Positions 43,795 through 54,112 of a stretch of 64,000 nt of DNA are shown here, piece by piece (the stretch's first letter is position 1; every line of letters begins with the position of its first letter). The notes under the pieces were generated by a model that had not been told where the DNA came from, made no database searches, and worked only from the letters and a program-made list of their open reading frames with translations. The position numbers were made by a program, and so were the translations under genes. The stretch comes from Monodelphis domestica (Eukaryota; Chordata; Mammalia; Didelphimorphia; Didelphidae): NCBI RefSeq assembly GCF_027887165.1, contig NC_077228.1:179048499-179112498 (forward strand), written 5' to 3'.

Positions 43795-43965
43795 TGGTGT
43801 GGTATGATGAAAAAACTGGATTTTGAGTCAAATGACTTATATGTACTACCTGTGTGACCTAGGACTGATCTTTTCGTTTCTCTGGGCCTCAGTTTCCTTA
43901 TCTGAAAATTGAAGTTAGATCGGATAACCTCTAAGGTTTTTTCTAGCTCTAAATCTAAGATATAT
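43795..43965 (+). mobile_element. MIR/THER1 SINE
   Basis: 'aactggattttgagtcaaat', 'gggcctcagtttccttatct' and 'tctagctctaaatctaaga'. Confidence 0.75.
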
Positions 43966-43969
43966 ACTT

Positions 43970-44740
43970 CTGGTCACCCAGATTTATAAACCGAGAGTTG
44001 TGCTGGACTCTTCACTCTCTCCCACTTATCACTTTTCATCAATCAATTAGTTGTCTGTATCTTTTCAATTCTACCCTACCACCACCTCTTGCATCCATTC
44101 CCTTTTGTGAACTCATGCCACATTTACCCTAATTCAAGCCTTTATCACTTGTCACCAAGATTATTGTACAAATTCCTAATTCGTATCCTTGTGTCTAGTT
44201 TCTTCCCTCTCTCATTCTTCCTCCACACAACTGTCAAAGTGAAACTTCTAAAACAGAGATCTAAAAATGTTACTCTTCTGTTTAAAAAGCTTCAGTGGTT
44301 CCCTCTTGTCTCCAGGATAAAATACCAACTCCACTCTTTGGTATTTAGTCCTTTACAATCCATCTCCAATCTATATTTACAGGCTGATTAAACAATATTG
44401 CCCATCACTATTCTATTCTCCAGCCCAAGTGATAAACTTGACAGTCTATCTCCTATTTCCATGCACAGAGCTCTAGAATGCTCTTCCTCCCTCATCTCTG
44501 CCCCTTAGAGACTCCCTAACTCCTTTAAAGTCCATTTGAAAGCCACCTCCTCCAAGAGACCTTTTCTGGTTCTCCTAGTCATCAGTTCTTTCTCCAACAT
44601 GAAATTACTTCATATTTCTTCTGTATACATTTTGAAATTGTATTTATGTGTTTACAGGTTTCTGTCACACAATAAAATGTAAGCTCCTTGAGGGCAAGGA
44701 TTATATTATTTTTGTCTTTGTAGTTCCAGTGACCCCAGGA
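43970..44740 (+). mobile_element. L2-like LINE 3' region, longest copy
   Basis: Ordered L2 phrases over 770 bp: 'ccaagattattgtacaaatt', 'gtgaaacttctaaaacagag', 'gcttcagtggttccctcttg', 'ctccaagagaccttttctgg' and 'gtaagctccttgagggcaag'. The 100-codon plus frame at 44089-44391 lies in it. Confidence 0.8.
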
Positions 44741-45095
44741 GCCTCCCCAGTTGGTTAACTGAAGAAGCTCTAGGGAAGATAAAAAAAAAAATCCAGTCAC
44801 TCTGGCAAAACAGCACCAGCAGTAATGGCCCAAATCTTTTTTCTTCAGGTGGTGGAGTCTGAATATCAATTAGTAACCAGTTACTCAGTCTTATCTTCCC
44901 CTGCTGGTATGAATCAATGCCTGCCTGTGCCCAGGTCCAAACTCCTCACTCCTTTCCTCTAATTTCTGGTTCTTCTAAAACAAGATAAAAAGCCTTAAAA
45001 AACATAATTAGAAATGTCTAGCCTAGACTGAATTGCCTGTAGCACCAGGATGGGAAAAGGAAAGGAGAAGGGACATAAGTTCAATCATATACCTT
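44741..45095. other. Unassigned stretch
   Basis: No repeat recognised. A minus frame of 95 codons (44582-44869) overlaps the end of the L2. Confidence 0.3.
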
Positions 45096-45117
45096 AAGAA
45101 AACTTGCATGGAAATGT

Positions 45118-45439
45118 CCCTGAACAATCTGCAGGGATCTAGGAGAAAAAATACTATCCACAAGCAGAGGACAAACTGTGGGAGTAAAAACACTGAGGAA
45201 AGGCAACTGCTTGACTACAGGGGCCGAGGGGATATGATTGAGGAGAGAAGCTAAATGAGCACCCTAATGCAAATACCAACAACATGGAAATGGGTTCGAA
45301 TCAAGGACACATGTGATGCCCAGTGGAATCTCACGTCAGCTATGGGAGGGGTGGGGGGGGGAGGAAAAGAAAATGATCTTTGTCTCCAATGAATAATGTT
45401 TGGAAATGACCAAATAAAATAATGTTAAAAAAAAAAGAA
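45118..45439 (+). mobile_element. Young L1, 3' UTR only, with 22-bp TSD
   Basis: It begins inside the 3' UTR ('ccctgaacaatctgcaggga'), runs to 'gtttggaaatgaccaaataa' and ends in poly(A). The 22-bp flanks at 45096-45117 and 45440-45461 (AAGAAAACTTGCATGG.. and AAGAAAATTTGCATGC..) differ at two bases. The 5' junction shares AATGT with the element, so microhomology may have set the truncation point. Same subfamily as the copy at 21 kb. Confidence 0.95.
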
Positions 45440-45497
45440 AAGAAAATTTGCATGCAAATGTATTACTTGTAATTGATTTTTAAAAAAAATTTTTAAG

Positions 45498-45689
45498 GGA
45501 GCAGCTGGGTGGCTCACTGGATTGAGAGCCAGGCCTAGTGATGGGAGGTCCTGGGTTCAAACATGGCTTCATATACTTCCTAGCTGTGTGACCCTGGGCA
45601 AGTCATTTAACCACCATTGCCTAACTCTAACCACTCTCCTGCCTTGGAACCAAACACAGTATTGATTCTAAGATGGAAGGTAAATGTTT
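45498..45689 (+). mobile_element. SINE1_MD-like SINE with TSD
   Basis: A full copy between AAAAAAAATTTTTAAG (45482-45497) and AAAAAAAATTTTAAG (45690-45704). Confidence 0.9.
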
Positions 45690-45942
45690 AAAAAAAATTT
45701 TAAGTATTTTTTAAATTAAAAAATGAAACTAGTTTACACAATAGAAGATAATTTTTAAAATTAGTTAAAAGAAAAGGCATTTAGTGAAATAACAAAGTAA
45801 TAATAGTAAAAAAAAAACAGGCCATTTAACCAATAAATTTGCTTCACATTTTCTCACAAATATACATTATCACTTCTCTCTACAACTGGCCCCTTCCTAC
45901 CTGGACCATGCCTGGGGATTCAGCCCCTGGAGTCTGCCCAAC

Positions 45943-47312
45943 ATGGTGATTTCAGATATAACAGATCTGCTTTTCAGAATAAGCAGAGGCCCTGATTTAG
46001 TATTTCAGCTAGTGCTGCTGATAATATTTCTACAACAAAGCCATGAAAATATGTATTGAGTGACCTTTCAACCAAACATTCATCAATTGCCCTTGTGTTC
46101 AAAATTTGCCACAGTTCAGGACCCAACAGCCCCATGAACACACCTCTAGCAAAACTAACTGACAATTCTGCTTGTAAGGAAATAATATGCTTTATTCAAT
46201 TTGACCAAGAAGAGGATACAAAGCAAAAATTCGCCAAAAAGAAAGATAAAAAATTACAAGGAGAGCCTCAGATAATAAATATAGATCTCATGCTGGAAAT
46301 GTCAACTTCTCTAGCGGCGATAGCTCCCTTCATTGAAAGAGAAAGCAGAGGTCACCACTATGTTAACATGACTTTGCCACTTGATACGGTTATATCTGCA
46401 GATCCAGAAGAATCATAGAGAATAGTTCAAAGCTGTCTACTAAATTCAATTCACAATCAACTAACTGATACAGAGAAATGCATTTTGAAATACATGAAAG
46501 GAACTTCTATAGTGGTCCCTGAGCCATTGTATTTTTTGTTGCCAGGAGAAAAAAATCTTGTTACAATTTCATATCCATCAAGAGTTCCAGATGGTCAGCT
46601 GCAATCTTACAGAAAGGAATTGCATGACCTGTACGACCTGCCTCATTATAGACCTTACTTCAAAAGAGCTAATGCATATCATTTTCCAGATGAACCCCAT
46701 AAAGATGGACATACATATCAGGAATCCTCATACTCATCTAAATCCACTGGATACAAAGTCTGGTATGATTTACATAGTTCATCGCATATATGGTTATCAT
46801 CATGACATGCAAGATTAGATAGATGGCAGTGCTTATAGGTCTCTACAAACTTTGTTCTTGGCTCAGACACAAGGGATATACTGACAGGTCCATTCTAACA
46901 CATCCGGAGATTCATCGGGCTCTTGATGTGCATGAAAGCCAGCAACATTTGTCGGGTCACGACAATGGATTGGTTCCATTGAGGTACAGCTAGTTCTGAG
47001 CCAGTTGATGGGGATAACTTCAAAAATATTGTTTTTCAGCCAATGTGAATTAGCATCTTAAGGAAAGAAACTTGCTAATCATTTCCAGAGTGAAGGAACT
47101 TTAATAATGATTGAGAGAGTTGTGCTTCATCCAATACTAGGAGCAGAATGGAATGAGATGACAGGACCAGTAAAATAAATCCATATTACACCATACCAGA
47201 GGAACTGCAAATCATGTAGGGAAAGGACTGGCATGGATGGAAGGTTCCAGAATTTTGAGAGAAGGATGCCTACTATAATCTCTGTCTTCCTCAGCAACCA
47301 AAAACTATTTAA
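45943..47312 (+). pseudogene. UFSP2: Processed pseudogene (retrocopy) of UFSP2, UFM1-specific peptidase 2
   Basis: UFSP2 is a cysteine protease that matures the ubiquitin-like protein UFM1 and removes it from targets at the ER. The region can be followed colinearly along nearly the whole ~470-residue protein with no introns. It starts 'MVISDITDLLFRI' (ATG at 45943), then shows '[14 protein letters not shown]', '[15 protein letters not shown]' and '[20 protein letters not shown]'. Next come '[13 protein letters not shown]', then 'GWKVPEF' and 'KDAYYNLCLPQ' just before a stop at 47310-47312. It is dead. There are early stops near 46038 and at 46416-46418, a frame change near 46715, and later frame changes. 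The protease Cys codon appears as AGT (Ser, 46828-46830), and the Asp-Pro-His motif reads Asn-Pro-Tyr (47178-47186). An A-rich 3' end with AATAAA-like signals follows near 47390. No clear TSD was found. Recognition is from memory of the human protein and is strong. Confidence 0.93.
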
Positions 47313-47319
47313 AGAATCT

Positions 47320-48530
47320 GAGTAGAAACAATATTTACTAAGCTTTTTGTTTGTTTATTATTACCTGGTGTAGGTGCATGATGGTTATGTAAAAATAAAG
47401 CACAGATTTCATATAAAAATATAAAGTAGGCAAACTATATAATACGTTTCAAATATAGCAAAGTGCTTGGAACAACAAGCACATACTAGTCGAAGGCATT
47501 CTTTAATCAGTGCTTTTGGTTAACAATAGAGTCTGTCAATGCTACAATAATTTAAGAATGATTAGATTTTACTTCAAAAATATATGTAAGCAGTGGCCAC
47601 TGCCAGGTGTGACTCCAGAGGACATAAATTTGTGAAGCTTCATGCTACTTCTTACATCACCTTCAACTGGAATCCTCTACTGCGGATATTCCCTATTTCC
47701 CACAAGTCAAGTCAACAAGTACTTGTCAAGCTTTCGATGTGCCAGGCACCATGTTAGGGGATGGTGATATAAAGAAGGTAAAACTAGTGGGAGACAAGTG
47801 AGCTGTGCCATATCTCTTTTAGTTTACAGGCTTACGGTTCAATTCTCTTGGAAAGGCAGGGCCTCCATACCCGTAACAGATTAAGGGAAAGCATTTTCAC
47901 CTGCTTTCTTTCCCTTAACAGAGTCTGTCCTTAGAGCCTTGGTAATGATGGGATTTTTTCATTCTAAAATAAACCTTGCCTCCATGGCAAAGCTTTTGGA
48001 ACATAGAGTATCTGCTTAAGTAAACTCTATAGGCACTAAATATATTTCTAATTCTTAACTTCCTGATAGCAAGTATATGATCTCTGCCCCAGAATCTCTC
48101 TATCTGACAGGGTCAAAAAGTCTTTGTATCTCCCATTAATTCTCATTTGCCAAACTAAGCTGATTCAGCATCATTTTAGAAACTACACCTCCAATAAACT
48201 GCCAAGGGATGTCTGGTTCTAAGGCCCTACAGATTTCTCCACTGAAATTCTTTTTGGCCTCCTATGCAAATGAATGGAAGGAAAGAAGGCAAATGGGGCC
48301 AAAAAAATATGTAAAGGGAGTATCTTCAGGGCCTGTCTTCCACCTCAATCACTCCAACCTTTTGGCCCAAATTACTAACTTTACTATGTAGATATGACTG
48401 AAACTTGGCTTTGAGCCCCTCCTTACATAAGTAAGCATGAAATATTATCTTTAAGGTCAGAAAACAAAAGTGCAAAAGGTCTATGACTTGCTAAGGGTTG
48501 AACCTTTGAACCTTTAACATTTTCCTTTGA
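47320..48530. other. 3' flank of the UFSP2 retrocopy, mostly unassigned
   Basis: 47320-47450 probably holds decayed 3' UTR and poly(A) of the retrocopy. A family U scrap is at 47708-47790 ('gtcaacaagtacttgtcaag'). The rest is unrecognised. The 60-codon frame at 48209-48391 is not identifiable. Confidence 0.35.
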
Positions 48531-48534
48531 ATCT

Positions 48535-49395
48535 AATTCAATTCAACAAGTGTGCAAGGGACTGTGTTAGGCACAGGGGATACAAAGATGTACCCTTACT
48601 CTCACGAAGGGTGGAATAGAGCCAGGAGGACAAGACAACTATACAAATAAGAATCATACAAAATCTAATAAGATAATTACAATGGAGTAGTGCTTACCAG
48701 TATGGAAGACACAAGGAGATATCACTTGGGGTTAGGGGGTAGAAGGCTGGGATTAGAATTCATAGAGGAGGTCTCTCAACTGACACTTGAATGAAGGGAA
48801 GAATTTTAACAAGTGGAGATATTAGGGGAGACCTCTAGGAATGAATAGTTTGTACCTGGTGGCATAAGAAGGCAAGATAATTCTAGGTATCAGTGGTTTG
48901 TAAGTTTGGGTAAAACAACAAACATGTAAAGTCATGTGCAAATTAAGAAGGTAGACTAGAACCAGACTATGAATGACCTTAAATGTCTGGCTAAGGAGTT
49001 TATATTCTATTTGGTAAGCAATGGGGAGATGTTTAAGCAGAGGAGTGACACGGACATACCTGTGCATTACACAAAGATCATTTTGTAATGTAAAGGATGA
49101 ATTGGAGAGAGGGGATACTGGAGGCAAGATGACCAGGGAGGAGGCTCTTTCAATAGTATGAGTAAGACATCACAAAAACCTAAACTAGAATGGTAGTGAA
49201 AAAGAAAGAATGGATGTTTGAGATATTATAACAGGAGAATAGATAGAATTTATCATCTAATGTATATAAAATGGTAATAGAGACAGAAGAATCAAGGATA
49301 CTCCATGATTTCTGCCTGGGAAACTGAGACAGTGATGTCACCAACAAAAATAGCCTAGTTAAGAGGAAGGACAGATTTAGGGGAGAAGATAGAAT
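48535..49395 (+). repeat. Family U, long copy
   Basis: The most continuous copy: 'ggactgtgttaggcacaggg', 'gaatgaccttaaatgtctgg', 'ggtaagcaatggggagatgt', 'taagcagaggagtgacacgg' and 'atgaattggagagaggggat'. This is an old, widespread repeat type. The 101-codon minus frame (48822-49127) lies in it and is not a gene. Confidence 0.6.
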
Positions 49396-49399
49396 GAAG

Positions 49400-49580
49400 A
49401 AAATGCACATGCTCTAGAGTCTGTTGTCCTAAGTTTAAATTCAGTCTCCTATCTCTGTGGCAGGCAAATCATTTTATCTTGCTGGACTTCCATTTCCACT
49501 GTCATAAAATGGGGGACGGCGGGTTTGGAGTAGATGGCCTCTAAGGTTTAAAACCAGGATTATATAATCCTATGATGATT
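49400..49580 (+). mobile_element. MIR/THER1 SINE
   Basis: 'gctctagagtctgttgtcct', 'ggcaggcaaatcattttatc' and 'gatggcctctaaggtttaaa'. Confidence 0.7.
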
Positions 49581-50409
49581 TCAAGTATGGACACATTGAT
49601 ATTGAAGTAAAAGTACGGCATTTTTTGTGTGTGATAGCAAAGAATTTGAAACAAAGTAGATGACCATGAAATAGAGAATGGCTAAAGAAATTTGTGGTAC
49701 CTGAATGTAATAAAAAATAAGCAACAGGGACAGTAAGGTGGTTTAGTAGCTAGAGACCCAGACCTGGAAATGGGAGATCATCAATTCAATCTGATTTCAG
49801 ACATTTCTTAACTGTGTGACACTGGGCAAGTTGCTTAACCTCAGTTGCCTAGCCCCATGGTGGCAAACCTACAGACCCCATGCCACAAACAGCACCTCTC
49901 TGTGGGCATACCCACCCACCATCATTGTGGCATAGAGTTTGTTACTAGAAAGCCAGAGGTAGGCAGAGCCAGGCTGCTCCCCTCCACCTCTCCATGCTCT
50001 CCTGAGGATATCACCCTCCCCTCTCCCCAGCAATCCAATGGAAGTATTTTCTCCCTCCCCTGTCTGGGGTAAGATGGGCGGATCACATGCAAATGAGGAT
50101 GCAGGGAGGATAACAGCCTGTTGAGTCTGTGACAAAGATGATTCCTGTGGTGGGGTGGGAGCAGAGCTAGGTTTGAGGGGAGCATATCTCACAGTGTGGC
50201 TCAGAGCTGGGGGGGAGCAGAGCTGGAGTGGAGCAGAGCAATGGGGCCACTGCCCTCCTCCTTTCCTTGTCAGTGAGATATTTTATGTTATCCTCTAATT
50301 CTTTAGTCTTTTGACTTTGCTTTATTAATTCTTACTCTTTTGCAAAATCATTGTCTTCCAGTTGCCTGATTCTGACCTTTAAAGACTGGTTTTCCTTTTC
50401 AGTTTGGTC

Positions 50410-50727
50410 TCACCTGTTTTTTGAGGCTTCAAGCTGTTTCTGCATTTGCATGTTTTGGTCTCTTAGATTGCTGAGTTCCTTTTGCATTGTTTCCCATTTT
50501 TCCTGCCAGAAGGCTTCCATCTTTTTGATGATTTCCGATTTAAATGCTTCAAAAGTTTGTGGAGAATTTCCATTTCCTTTGGAAGGTTTTGGAGCATTTG
50601 TTTGTGTTTCCTCTTCTATCTCCTCTGTATTTTGTATTTTTGCTCCATAAAATGTGTCCAAAGTCACCCCCTTCTTCTTGCTTTTCTTGGTGTTTGGAGG
50701 CTTTTGCACTTCTGTACTGTTTGTCAT
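50410..50727 (-). pseudogene. L1 ORF1p N-terminal fragment
   Basis: 106 codons from a plausible start Met at 50727. A basic 'TKKSKKKG' stretch, an acidic segment, then a Gln/Lys-rich amphipathic region ('EKWETMQKELSNLRDQNMQM') fit the disordered N terminus and start of the coiled coil of L1 ORF1p. A stop ends it at 50410 while related sequence continues in another frame to about 50275. The RNA-binding domains are absent, so it cannot work. Confidence 0.8.
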
Positions 50728-51161
50728 CTCTATGGTTTTTCTTCCCCTTTCCAGTCAGAAATCTGAGTGAGGAAGACTGGCTCTTAGTGTATCTGTCTAA
50801 TGGCCCGAGGCTTTAGCCCCAGGCAAATTGTCCCTTCTCCGCAGCTACAGCTGTGCTGTCTTCCTGGTGAAGCCCAGGGTCTGCCCTCCCCTGCCTACTG
50901 GCGTTTCAGGTGTTACTGCTCTTGGTTCCCTCCAGTTGCTTCTCCTCTGCCTTACTTCCACGCTCTGAGCCTGGCACAGCACTGTCCGCAAGGTACCTCA
51001 GTGCCTTTGCCGGCCCTGAGGTTCCTGTCCTTTCAGAGGGCCCTGCACTCTAAGAGGGGAAGGGTCCTGGCCTCCTTGAGCTCTGAGGGCTCCTGATGGG
51101 ATTAGGTTCAGCTGGGTTGGTCTGGATGTGCCCCAAAGCAAAAACCTCCACTGAGACTCTG

Positions 51162-51236
51162 ATGGAAGGACCCAGTCAGGGGGCTACAAGCTCCCCCATA
51201 TCATGGAAGGACCCAGTCAGGGGGCTACAAGCTCCC
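51162..51236. repeat. 41-bp-period tandem duplication in L1 5' UTR
   Basis: The unit ATGGAAGGACCCAGTCAGGG... (34 bp) occurs at 51162-51195 and 51203-51236 without differences. L1 promoters often carry such monomers. Confidence 0.85.
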
Positions 51237-52289
51237 TCCATCTCTCTCAGACTGCTTCCCTGCCATCTGTGTTGGATGCCCCGAGACTGGCCCAGGGTGC
51301 TTTCAAGGTGTGCCCTTCAGAACAGCTGGCCCTGAGGCCCTTTTGCTGGCCCTGAGGTTCCTGCTGCTGCTGCTGCGGGCTCAGCACTCTGGGTTTGGGG
51401 GGAGGGGTCCTGGGACCTTCCTTCTGCCTTCCCCTTAGACCCGAGTGATCTAGGATTCTGGCTTTTGTGGGGCGTACCTTTTGATTTGAGTCCAGAAGGA
51501 GGGTTTTCTGGCTCTGTCCTGTTGTTAATGTTGAATTTCAATCCCCTAGGAGCATTCAGTTTGCGATCGGTAAGGAAGGGTTTTCAGAGGTCTGAATTTT
51601 TGCTGCTTCTAAGCCACCATCTTGACCGGAAGTCTTGCCCTCTCCTTTTCCACATGTGCCTGAGGACATTTCTCATATCACCTGCCCCTCTGCCCAACAG
51701 CCCAATGGGGGAGCTTCCTCCTTCCCCTGTCTGGGGTAAGGGTTGGGATGGGTGGGGTATAGCACTCCATCTCTAAAAGGTTTGCAATCATTGGCTTAGC
51801 CCTTAATACTCTTCTGCTTTAGAATTGATTCTTAGAATTGATTCTGACAGAAGGTAAAAGAAAAAAGAAACAACATTGTATGTGATGAATACAGAGAAGC
51901 ATGAAAAGATCTATATGAACCGATACAAAGTGAATTAAGTAGATCCAAGAAACAGTATACCCAGTAATCACAACAATGTAAATGGAAAGTAGTACTATAC
52001 AGTAAAATTTAAAAGGTGAATGTAACAAAATTACAAAGAAGCAGAACTCAAATGAAGAAATGTCAGAGACCACCCCTAATCCACTCCTTCATGAGGTGTT
52101 TGCACATTGCACAGGTTTTTGAACTTTTTCAATGTATTCACCTCATTTTTTTTCCTCTCTAAAAAAATATTATTTGTTAGATGGAATGGCTCTCTGGGAG
52201 AGGTAGGTAGAAAGATACTTGGGATAATTGTGAAGCTATAAGAAACAGGTTATCAATAAAAAAATATATATGTTTTTTAAACAAATTGA

Positions 52290-52400
52290 AGGTAGGATAT
52301 CCAGGTGGAGATAGTCAGCTGGTAGACAGAAATATATGATGGGAGGTGTTGGTGATCTAAAGATGTATTGGTATAGCTACTAAATGAGATTGAAATCTAT
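52290..52400 (+). repeat. Family U, 3' segment
   Basis: 'gatatccaggtggagatagt' and 'gctggtagacagaaatatat' match the 3' portion of the family. Confidence 0.4.
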
Positions 52401-52570
52401 GGCAAAGACAATAAATCCCTCCCTCTTTCTGCTAGCTAAGGAGGCACTGATGCTACCTACCCCCCTTGTCTCCTTATAAAAGCAGCTCTTGAAAATTTAT
52501 TTAACCTGCCCCAACTTCCTTATGGGATGATAGGCACAGAGAGACACTTGGTAAGAAGGAAAAGTCACAG

Positions 52571-52765
52571 GGCATCCAGATGGCTCAGTGGAAAGAGTGC
52601 CAGGTCTAGAGGTGGGAAGTCCTGGGTTCAGATTTGACCAGACACTTCCTAGTTGTGTGACCCTTGGCAAATCACTTAACCCCAGTTGCCTAGCCCTTAC
52701 CATTCTTTTGCCTTGGCAAAGATTCTTAGTATCCATTCAAAGACAGAAGGTAAGAGTTTAAAAAA
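52571..52765 (+). mobile_element. SINE1_MD-like SINE
   Basis: 'gggcatccagatggctcagt' to 'aaagacagaaggtaagag', with A-rich and G-run ends. Confidence 0.88.
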
Positions 52766-52869
52766 AGGGGGGGGGGCACACTGTTCAGTGTTGGTTCAAA
52801 TTGAAGGTGGAACATCCAAGCAACAGAGAAGAGAGAAGGCAGACAGTATTGATCTCCTGTAAGCCTGCA

Positions 52870-52960
52870 AGGATCAATCAAATAATCAACAAGCACTTAT
52901 TAAGCACCTACTACAGACTGTGCCTCAGTCTCTGCCCTAAAGAAGCTTACATTCAAACAG
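52870..52960 (+). repeat. Family U, 5' end
   Basis: 'atcaacaagcacttattaag' with 'cacctactacagactgtg'. Confidence 0.5.
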
Positions 52961-52964
52961 TATG

Positions 52965-53880
52965 CATGGAAAGGATGAAAGAGAGAAAGCTCCCTTGAAT
53001 AATGGAAGAAAGAGAAGTTCCAATAGGAAATCCCTTCTCCAAAATGGCAGCAACATGAGGTTTGGAGCTATGGGAACTACATATAAAAGAAGGTTTAAGA
53101 GTCATGGAGGTAGGCTAGTTATAAAATGCACGGAGATTTGTCTTGTCCAGTCCAGCAGTGCTTGGGCCGCTGTTTCTCTGGAAAAGGGATGAGTGCCCTC
53201 TGTTGGAAGAAACATGAGCTGAGGAGAGCAGCAAAGCATAGTGGGCAAAGGGGTAGAAAGCTGGGGGCGTAGAAGACGGTGCAGAAGGAACATACAGGCT
53301 GAGGAGTGAACCAGCAAAGCCTGCTGAGGGGCAAGGCTGTATACAGTGCAGACAGAAGAAACATGCAAAGCAACAGTGTGGATGAGCAAATCCCAATCAG
53401 ACTCAAAGTGCAAATCTAGGAGACTAGGAGACTGGATTAGTCTCTGGGAGTATTTTTACTTTCTGTGAGCTAAAATGTGAGTCTTGTCCATTTTCACTAA
53501 ATCATAAATAAACTTAGCCATGTGAGCCTGATTATCCTTGTAAAGGCTCAAATGTGGACGTTTCAGATAAGCCAGATCCAGAAAAGCAAAAAAATCCCCC
53601 AAGCATCTCCAGGTCTTTTGTTGAGCCTCTGACTCAACAGTTATGAAAGTTTAAATATGACCATGGCATAATTTCTACATTACAAGGCCAAATTTTACAA
53701 AATTAAGCATATATATATGTATATATATATATAATCCAGCTATTATTAATACTCTTCATCAACATAAACAATAGCAAAATATACGGAATTTTAAAACAAT
53801 TGGAAAAAATCCAGGAAACATTGTTTACCTTCATTCACAAAAATAAATGAGTCATTTCATTGTTGCCTATGCTTCACAAT
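52965..53880. other. Unassigned; all three minus frames open at 53119-53396
   Basis: No repeat recognised. On the minus strand, frames of 103, 93 and 95 codons overlap in all three phases between 53102 and 53413. Composition (few TAA/TAG/TGA on that strand), not coding, is the likelier reason. It could be an unrecognised mobile element. An AT run lies near 53710-53733. Confidence 0.3.
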
Positions 53881-53884
53881 AACA

Positions 53885-54112
53885 GTAGCTTACATTTAGA
53901 TAGCATTTACTATGTGTCAGGCACTGTGCTAAACACCTCACAATTATTACCTCATGGTGCTATTTTTATCCTCGTTTTACCAATGAGGAAACTAAGACAA
54001 ACAGAGGTGAAATGACTTGCCTATCATCACACAGCTGATAAGTATCTGAGGTTAGATTTGAACTCAGCTCTTGATGACTTGAGGTCAGGCCATCTTGTGC
54101 CACCTTGCTGAT
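53885..54112 (-). mobile_element. MIR/THER1 SINE, antisense, near full length
   Basis: 'catttactatgtgtcaggca', 'ttttaccaatgaggaaacta' and 'cttgtgccaccttgctgatc'. Confidence 0.75.

Larger units (their letters stand above)
50267..51635 (-). mobile_element. L1 5' UTR and start of ORF1 (innermost insertion), no 3' end
   Basis: On the minus strand it starts 'acttccggtcaagatggtgg', a typical marsupial L1 5' start. It continues through a GC-rich 5' UTR with a 41-bp tandem duplication (51162-51195, 51203-51236), then ORF1. It stops inside ORF1, with no ORF2, 3' UTR or poly(A). Imperfect flanks TGCCCTCCTCCTTTCC (50251-50266) and TGCCCTCTCCTTTTCC (51636-51651) match at 13 of 16 bases and may be a target duplication. 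Most L1 insertions lose the 5' end; this one lost the 3' end. Confidence 0.85.
49856..51794. mobile_element. Non-autonomous hAT DNA transposon, split by an L1
   Basis: The termini are CATGGTGGCAAACCT (49856-49870) and, inverted, AGGTTTGCAATCATTGG (51778-51794). They are flanked by 8-bp CCTAGCCC (49848-49855) and CTTAGCCC (51795-51802), the hAT hallmark. Without the L1 the element is about 0.55 kb and encodes no transposase. It contains a partial internal duplication ('ccctgtctggggtaag' at about 50056 and 51727). It resembles opossum Charlie-type elements; I do not assign a subfamily. Confidence 0.85.
49727..51860 (+). mobile_element. SINE1_MD-like SINE, split by a hAT element
   Basis: The head and middle (49727-49855, to 'ctcagttgcctagccc') and tail (51795-51860, 'tactcttctgctttagaatt', 'gacagaaggtaaaag') join into one SINE. 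Its own TSD with the L1 is AAAAAATAAGCAACA (49712-49726) and AAAAAAGAAACAACA (51861-51875). Confidence 0.88.
49585..52265 (+). mobile_element. L1 ORF2 end and 3' end (outer host of a four-level nest)
   Basis: Left part 49585-49726 ('gatagcaaagaatttgaaac', 'gagaatggctaaagaaattt') and right part 51861-52265 ('cagagaagcatgaaaagatc', 'aagtgaattaagtagatcc', 'gtaaatggaaagtagtac') are consecutive pieces of one L1 3' end. 2.13 kb of later insertions separate them. Confidence 0.85.

Noticed and set aside
44089-44391. 100-codon plus frame
   Set aside because: Lies wholly inside the L2 copy.
46056-46805. UFSP2-like frames as a working gene
   Set aside because: There are no introns, several stops and frame changes, and lost catalytic residues; it is a retrocopy.
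50410-50727. L1 ORF1 frame as a functional coding gene
   Set aside because: Only the N terminus is present, and the element lacks the RNA-binding domains and ORF2.
50800-51520. GC-rich segment as a CpG-island promoter of a host gene
   Set aside because: It is the L1 5' UTR, with an internal tandem duplication, and it is followed by ORF1.
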